Shown here: piece by piece, positions 60,216 to 64,000 of the stretch | Numbering within the stretch: position 1 is the first letter of the stretch | Layout of the letters: every line of letters starts with the position of its first letter | NCBI GenBank assembly: GCA_002840555.1 | Contig: PHBJ01000008.1 | Location: 87,386-151,385 of the forward strand | Source of the DNA: Deltaproteobacteria bacterium HGW-Deltaproteobacteria-13 | GTDB lineage: Bacteria > Desulfobacterota > Syntrophia > Syntrophales > Smithellaceae | DNA: 64,000 nt | Reading direction: 5' to 3' | Program-made: the position numbers and the translations under genes | The notes under the pieces: model-generated | Told to the model about the DNA's origin: nothing | Databases searched by the model: none | Seen by the model: the letters and a program-made list of their open reading frames with translations, nothing else

Positions 60216-61232
60216 TCAGTGTTCATTTGGATTAATGATTACTTTGATGGATTCTCTGCCGTCCGTTACCAACTGAAAACCTTTGACGATATCGTTTAAG
60301 GGAAGCCGGTGAGTGATCAGATCATCTACCGGAATATTGCGCCATTCTATTAATTTCATCGATTCAATAATGTCGGGAGGCCCGCAATAATAAGAAGTAA
60401 GGATGGTGATTTCCTTCATCCAGAAATCATTGACCGGCACGACAACCTTTTTCTCGGGTGCGGGAACGGCAAAAAGTACAACCGTGCCGCCTTTATCCAC
60501 ACATTTCCATGCCTGTTCCACGGCTGAATCAGCGGAAGCGCATAAAAATACAATATCCGCTTTTTTACCGTTTTCCGCGACCAGCCGTTCTGCGATATTA
60601 TCTGCCGCGTCGATGGCGCTATCGGCACCCATTCGCACAGCAAATTCGAGTTTCGTTTTGTTGATGTCGGCGGCTATCACCTTACATCCTTTGGTTAATG
60701 CCAGCTTCACGTTAAGCAGTCCGGACATGCCGCATCCGATTACCAGCACGGATTGTCCCTTTTTAACACCAGCCAGTCTTTGCGCACGGACTGCGCAGGC
60801 AAGAGGTTCGATGAATGTGCTTTGATCGTAGGTAATGTTTTCAGGCAGCAGATAAGTTCCGTTTTCTATTAGAATCTCCGGAACCAGAATGTATTCGGCA
60901 AAGCCGCCGGGAAGCCTTTCTTTGACTTCCGAACATTGAGGATAGTGCCCGTTTTCGCAATAAAAGCATTTCAGGCAGGGCACTTTAGGGGCGATGAACA
61001 CTCGATCTCCCGGCTTATATTTTTTGACGGAAGAGCCCACCGCGACAACCTGGGCGCCTATCTCATGACCCTGTACCAGCGGTGCCCGCGGGAGCCGGTA
61101 CCATTCGACGATATCACTGCCGCATATGCCGCAGGAGATAACCTTGACGAGCATCTCGTTGCGTTTAGGCTTCGGAGTAGGCACTTTTTTTATGCGGATA
61201 TCTTTATTGTTGTACCAGTAAGCGGCTTTCAT
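60216..61232 (-). CDS. zinc-dependent medium-chain alcohol dehydrogenase
   Basis: 338 aa. Catalytic zinc ligands in [10 protein letters not shown] and [12 protein letters not shown], structural zinc cysteines in [15 protein letters not shown], and the Rossmann motif [15 protein letters not shown] (~170). It resembles sorbitol/threonine-dehydrogenase-like polyol dehydrogenases acting on secondary alcohols. Its start overlaps the end of the LsrF-like gene (ATGA), so the two are coupled and probably act in one pathway, for example on a phosphorylated or unphosphorylated ketose. Confidence 0.9.
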   Translation of the reverse strand: MKAAYWYNNKDIRIKKVPTPKPKRNEMLVKVISCGICGSDIVEWYRLPRAPLVQGHEIGAQVVAVGSSVKKYKPGDRVFIAPKVPCLKCFYCENGHYPQCSEVKERLPGGFAEYILVPEILIENGTYLLPENITYDQSTFIEPLACAVRAQRLAGVKKGQSVLVIGCGMSGLLNVKLALTKGCKVIAADINKTKLEFAVRMGADSAIDAADNIAERLVAENGKKADIVFLCASADSAVEQAWKCVDKGGTVVLFAVPAPEKKVVVPVNDFWMKEITILTSYYCGPPDIIESMKLIEWRNIPVDDLITHRLPLNDIVKGFQLVTDGRESIKVIINPNEH

Positions 61233-62110
61233 TTTTTATTTTTCAAAGTCTTGAAAAGTTCAAAAGCCTTTTTGGGAGTTTCGTTGTCATGGACGACAGC
61301 CCGCACCGCCTGAATCATGGCAATCGGCGCTGTGGACTGGAAAATATTACGTCCCATATCAACTCCGGCGGCGCCTTTTTGAACAGCATTGTACGCCATG
61401 GTCAGGGCATCAAGTTCTGGAATCTTCTTCCCGCCGGCCATGACAATCGGCACCGGGCAGGAAGCTGTTACGGTTTCGAAACCTTCATCGATATAATAGG
61501 TCTTAATGTAGTGGGCGCCAAGTTCCGCGCATATTCTGCAGGCCAGACGGAAATACTTCGCGTCGCGGGCCATGTCTTTGCCGACCGCTGTCACCGCGAG
61601 GGTGGGAATGCCGTAACGGTTGCCGATATCAACCATTTTGGTCATGTTGATAATGGATTGTCTTTCAAATTCGCCGCCAATAAAGACCTGTACAGCCATG
61701 GCGCAGACATTCAAACGGATGGAATCTTCGATGTCCACGGCAATTTCTTCATTGGAGAGTTCCTTGAGAATGCTGGCGCCTCCGGAAACCCGCAGCACAA
61801 TGGCCTGATTCGCGGAAGGCGGTATAACGCTGCGGAGAATTCCTCTGGTCAGCATGAGGGTGTCCGCGTAAGGCGCTAAAGGAAGAATGTTGATGTCCAC
61901 CCGTTCCAGGCCCGTGGTGGGTCCCTGAAAATAACCGTGATCGATGGCCAGCATAACCGTCCGTCCGGAGACCGGATTGAATATCCTGGAGAGTCTGTTT
62001 TTCATTCCCCAATCCAGTGAACTGGAGCCTTTGAGGAAAAATCCCTGAGTCTGTTGAGGCATATCGCAATGAAACATTTTGGCCTCTTTGATTCCGTCCG
62101 CGTCCGGCAT
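61229..62110 (-). CDS. lsrF: LsrF-like class I aldolase/thiolase
   Basis: 293 aa from the ATG at 62110 ([20 protein letters not shown]), placed by AAGGAGA about 9 nt upstream. It is closely similar over its whole length to E. coli LsrF (3-hydroxy-2,4-pentadione-5-phosphate thiolase): [70 protein letters not shown] (Schiff-base lysine), [14 protein letters not shown] and [11 protein letters not shown]. It is a TIM-barrel enzyme. No lsrK, lsrG, lsrR or Lsr transporter is in the window; the partner is a zinc dehydrogenase, so the substrate may not be AI-2. Confidence 0.88.
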   Translation of the reverse strand: MPDADGIKEAKMFHCDMPQQTQGFFLKGSSSLDWGMKNRLSRIFNPVSGRTVMLAIDHGYFQGPTTGLERVDINILPLAPYADTLMLTRGILRSVIPPSANQAIVLRVSGGASILKELSNEEIAVDIEDSIRLNVCAMAVQVFIGGEFERQSIINMTKMVDIGNRYGIPTLAVTAVGKDMARDAKYFRLACRICAELGAHYIKTYYIDEGFETVTASCPVPIVMAGGKKIPELDALTMAYNAVQKGAAGVDMGRNIFQSTAPIAMIQAVRAVVHDNETPKKAFELFKTLKNKK

Positions 62111-62154
62111 TTTTTGTGTTCTCCTTTCCTCTCTTGATACGTCGTGAATTCGTA

Positions 62155-62175
62155 CCATATGTTAAGTTAGAATTC
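62155..62175 (-). promoter_or_regulatory. conserved leader motif, copy 3 (before the LsrF-like gene)
   Basis: Minus strand GAATTCTAACTTAACATATGG, here preceded by ATGGTT; same word as at 22685, 23195 and 62888. It lies about 45 nt before the LsrF start, overlapping the stop of the lipoprotein gene. Confidence 0.5.
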
Positions 62176-62782
62176 AACCATTCAGGGATGAATTGTTTTT
62201 CAATATTCGTCGGGGTTTTTGATTAATTGCTTTGATGAAGGCCTCGTCTTTCAGAAGCTCATCCACATTCAATTTGATCATTTCATTTAAGGCACTGTTG
62301 ACGTTCACAAGCTTGGATGCATTGCGCTTCGTGATTTTTGTTGATGCATACACCATTTCACCCGTCTGTAAATTTTTCACCAGATAGTGAACCTTCAATG
62401 TCCAGTCCGCACTGGAGCTCAATTCATTAATGAGAAAGTCTTCTATCTCGCCGCCGAGAACCCGGGTTTTATCATCGAGCTTCACGCCGGCAAAACGCAG
62501 CTCTGCGGAAACCGCATCCGTGAAAAAGACATGGATGTCCTTGTCAAATTTCAGGCTGCGCAATGCTGTATTGCTGATCTGAAAAGGTTTTACTTTCCCT
62601 GCTTCCGCGGGAAGGTACTTGAAGTCGGATACAGATACGTTTCCCGAAACCTTGCTGACAGCGCCCGGCACGTATTGCAAGGGGATTCTTGCGCAACCCT
62701 GCACAATCAACATGACGATTCCCAATAAAAGCAGTGTGGCCGCCAGGATAAGAACCTTTCTTGAATCAGCCGGTTTCCGCAT
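62174..62782 (-). CDS. uncharacterised lipoprotein
   Basis: 202 aa. Signal with lipobox VQGC (Cys ~30; LLLLGIVMLIVQGC), then a soluble domain: VSGNVSVSDFKYLPAEAGKV, DKDIHVFFTDAVSAELRFAG, TRVLGGEIEDFLINEL, WTLKVHYLVKNLQTGEMVYA and a C-terminal helical part. This layout (lipobox, short strand region, paired 'V.A.L...G' helix, 'l.GeI..f') resembles YajG-like lipoproteins with an ABC-type auxiliary fold. Function unknown. AGGAGGA precedes the ATG. Confidence 0.75.
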   Translation of the reverse strand: MRKPADSRKVLILAATLLLLGIVMLIVQGCARIPLQYVPGAVSKVSGNVSVSDFKYLPAEAGKVKPFQISNTALRSLKFDKDIHVFFTDAVSAELRFAGVKLDDKTRVLGGEIEDFLINELSSSADWTLKVHYLVKNLQTGEMVYASTKITKRNASKLVNVNSALNEMIKLNVDELLKDEAFIKAINQKPRRILKNNSSLNG

Positions 62783-63101
62783 GAATAAATCCTCCTCTCT
62801 GAAGACGTTGTTTTGCTCTTATCGTGGCGCTTGAACAACCGGTTCAGTGACCGATAAAAAAACAATGATCTCTTCCCGGAACATTTACCACACGTTAAGT
62901 TATAATTCTATGATATTTGATTATTGTCATTTAAATGTTGCCCGGACGGGTAAAATGAGAAAAGCTCTGTCGCTGGAAGAACCATGTAAAATTCCGATGG
63001 CCGATTCTTCAAGATGCCTGATCCGTAGTGCCGGCTGACGGCAACTGCCCCTGTTTAGTTAACGATAGTTCTTGGGTTGTGCCGCCAAAAGGGGTGAGAC
63101 A
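62783..63101. other. intergenic region before the lipoprotein gene
   Basis: About 320 bp with no convincing gene. It holds the fourth leader motif copy (62888-62908) and the lipoprotein ribosome site; a 63-codon open frame on the plus strand has no start signals or family pattern. Confidence 0.5.
62888..62908 (-). promoter_or_regulatory. conserved leader motif, copy 4 (before the lipoprotein gene)
   Basis: Minus strand GAATTATAACTTAACGTGTGG; 15 bases are identical to copy 1. About 105 nt before the lipoprotein start. Confidence 0.5.
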
Positions 63102-63635
63102 CTATTCCCACAGGATGAGCTGCTTATCGAGATCAACTTTGTATTTAAAGCCGCGTAACACATCCATGCCCAAGAGGCCATCATGCATCACCCGCGAATC
63201 TGTATGGGGAATGACGGTTATTCGAGTGTCTTTTTTTGTATGAGGGCCAACGGTCAGACTATTTAACGTGACCACGCGGGCATCAATAAACTGGCCGCCA
63301 ACGACCTGTACTCGTGTCTTTCTGGCAGACTCCACATGCATGTCTAACCGGTCTGCAATTTCAGTGTTGATCATTGTCACTGAAGCGCCTGTATCCAGTA
63401 AAAGTTGAACTTCAGCCTGATTGCCTCGATATACCAGTGTTACCGGAACCAGTACAGAGTTGCCGACGACCGTAATCTTTGTGGAAGCGTCACCGCCGGA
63501 TATGACAGACTCCCCCACCAGCCGCCAGTTCTCCTTCCCGGACCCTTCTGCTGCCGCTCTCGATTGAGAAACAGTTTGAATGATGAAACAAACGGCCACA
63601 AGCGCGCAAAAAATTAATCCAATGAGTCTTCTCAA
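63102..63635 (-). CDS. retropepsin-like aspartic protease domain protein
   Basis: 177 aa if the TTG at 63635 is the start: GGGGG lies 5 nt upstream, and it places a signal/anchor helix (RRLIGLIFCALVAVCFIIQT) at the N-terminus. A longer frame from ATG 63752 adds 39 residues without family pattern. The domain VPVTLVYRGNQAEVQLLLDT, then GASVTMINTEIADRL (DTGAS active site), and the flap-side MHDGLLGMDVLRGF match the TIGR02281-like single-domain aspartic proteases of bacteria. Periplasmic by inference. Neighbours give no clue to the substrate. Confidence 0.8.
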   Translation of the reverse strand: MRRLIGLIFCALVAVCFIIQTVSQSRAAAEGSGKENWRLVGESVISGGDASTKITVVGNSVLVPVTLVYRGNQAEVQLLLDTGASVTMINTEIADRLDMHVESARKTRVQVVGGQFIDARVVTLNSLTVGPHTKKDTRITVIPHTDSRVMHDGLLGMDVLRGFKYKVDLDKQLILWE

Positions 63636-63806
63636 TTCGCCCCCCGATAAACCAGCCGACACAAAAACAGTTTTATTGCCACAGTCGTTTCTCCGGTTTT
63701 GTTTTGTGAATCTGCTGTGAATTTTCCGCTGTCGCGATAATCTTTTCGGCAAGCCGGATGGCGTTCTTGCGGCGGGTTACCTCATCCGCGTCGATAGTGC
63801 TTTTTT

Positions 63807-63840
63807 ACTAAACGCCCTGAATGATTTCAGGGCGTTTAGT
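63807..63840. repeat. 15-bp perfect hairpin
   Basis: ACTAAACGCCCTGAA and TTCAGGGCGTTTAGT pair exactly around TGAT. On the plus strand the T run precedes it, on the minus strand an A run follows, so it does not look like a standard terminator; it lies between two leftward genes. Confidence 0.7.
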
Positions 63841-63912
63841 GTGATGGTTCGTAAATTGTAAAATGAAATATTCTTTTATAAAATTCTCTTGCTGCTTTTT
63901 GGCGCGGATCTC

Positions 63913-64000
63913 TCAGCGTTTAACGCGGCTTTCTTCGGGCAACTGCAAGCCTAAAGTCTGAACGAGTTTTCCCATACCGCTCAAAATCCGGTACGAGTCG
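63913..64000 (-). CDS. 3' end of a gene entering from the right edge
   Basis: The minus-strand frame reads SYRILSGMGKLVQTLGLQLP and EESRVKR before TGA (63913-63915). The mix of residues and a 27-codon run without stops is consistent with a real C-terminus, but it is too short to name a family. Confidence 0.45.
   Translation of the reverse strand, partial: DSYRILSGMGKLVQTLGLQLPEESRVKR

Noticed and set aside
63807..63840. Terminator between the protease gene and the right-edge gene
   Set aside because: Strong hairpin, but the T run precedes rather than follows it on the plus strand, and on the minus strand an A run follows it.
1..64000. CRISPR arrays, tRNA or rRNA genes, transposases, integrases, prophage genes
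   Set aside because: Looked for on both strands by eye; no repeat-spacer pattern, tRNA T-arm or recombinase motif was found.

Overview
The window reads as chromosomal DNA of an anaerobic Gram-negative bacterium. The genes fit Desulfobacterota (former Deltaproteobacteria), possibly the Syntrophus/Smithella group. The pointers are a tungsten-type aldehyde:ferredoxin oxidoreductase beside an Fe-alcohol dehydrogenase and a CoA-transferase, a short (~640 aa) aconitase next to a eukaryote-type NADP isocitrate dehydrogenase, an RND pump with outer-membrane parts, and a complete Tad/Flp pilus locus. The taxon is an inference; there is no rRNA or marker gene to fix it.

Layout. (a) 1-9.2 kb: a leftward cluster (AOR, SCP2-like protein, Fe-ADH, second SCP2-like protein, family I CoA-transferase, SDR, STAS-like protein) diverging from a sigma-54 activator; together it looks like an alcohol -> aldehyde -> acid -> acyl-CoA module. 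(b) 9.3-16 kb: htpX, an SDR, a nitroreductase with an ArsR-type regulator, an acyltransferase, purD and a DUF4197 gene. (c) 16.1-22.1 kb: TolC / membrane-fusion / RND pump operon ending in a PII-like protein. (d) 22.1-28.4 kb: two small ORFs, a PilZ protein, then a porin-like gene and a 5'-nucleotidase-like lipoprotein gene lying between rlmN and an orphan copy of the rlmN 3' end. (e) 28.5-36.9 kb: icd, aconitase, LysM-NlpC/P60 hydrolase, mtgA, thiolase, and an outer-membrane barrel with an NTF2-like tail. (f) 37-45.2 kb: AT-rich block of five large polytopic (GT-C type) membrane proteins with gene debris in the middle. (g) 45.8-60.1 kb: Tad pilus locus (flp, cpaA, cpaB, cpaC, lipoprotein, tadE, tadG, cpaE, cpaF, tadB, tadC, two TPR lipoproteins), then a six-repeat Ig-like lipoprotein and a PilZ gene that has no ATG/GTG/TTG start. 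(h) 60.2-64 kb: an LsrF-like aldolase/thiolase coupled to a zinc dehydrogenase, a lipoprotein, a retropepsin-like protein and the tail of a gene entering from the right.

The main points for a second look are: the SCP2-containing aldehyde/alcohol cluster and the exact 42-nt tandem duplication in its AOR; a promoter/leader element recurring before minus-strand genes at 22.7, 23.2, 62.2 and 62.9 kb; the rlmN-tail direct repeats framing a 4-kb insert; the PilZ gene with an apparent ATT/ATA start; and the orphan LsrF-dehydrogenase pair. No tRNA, rRNA, CRISPR array, transposase or integrase was seen.
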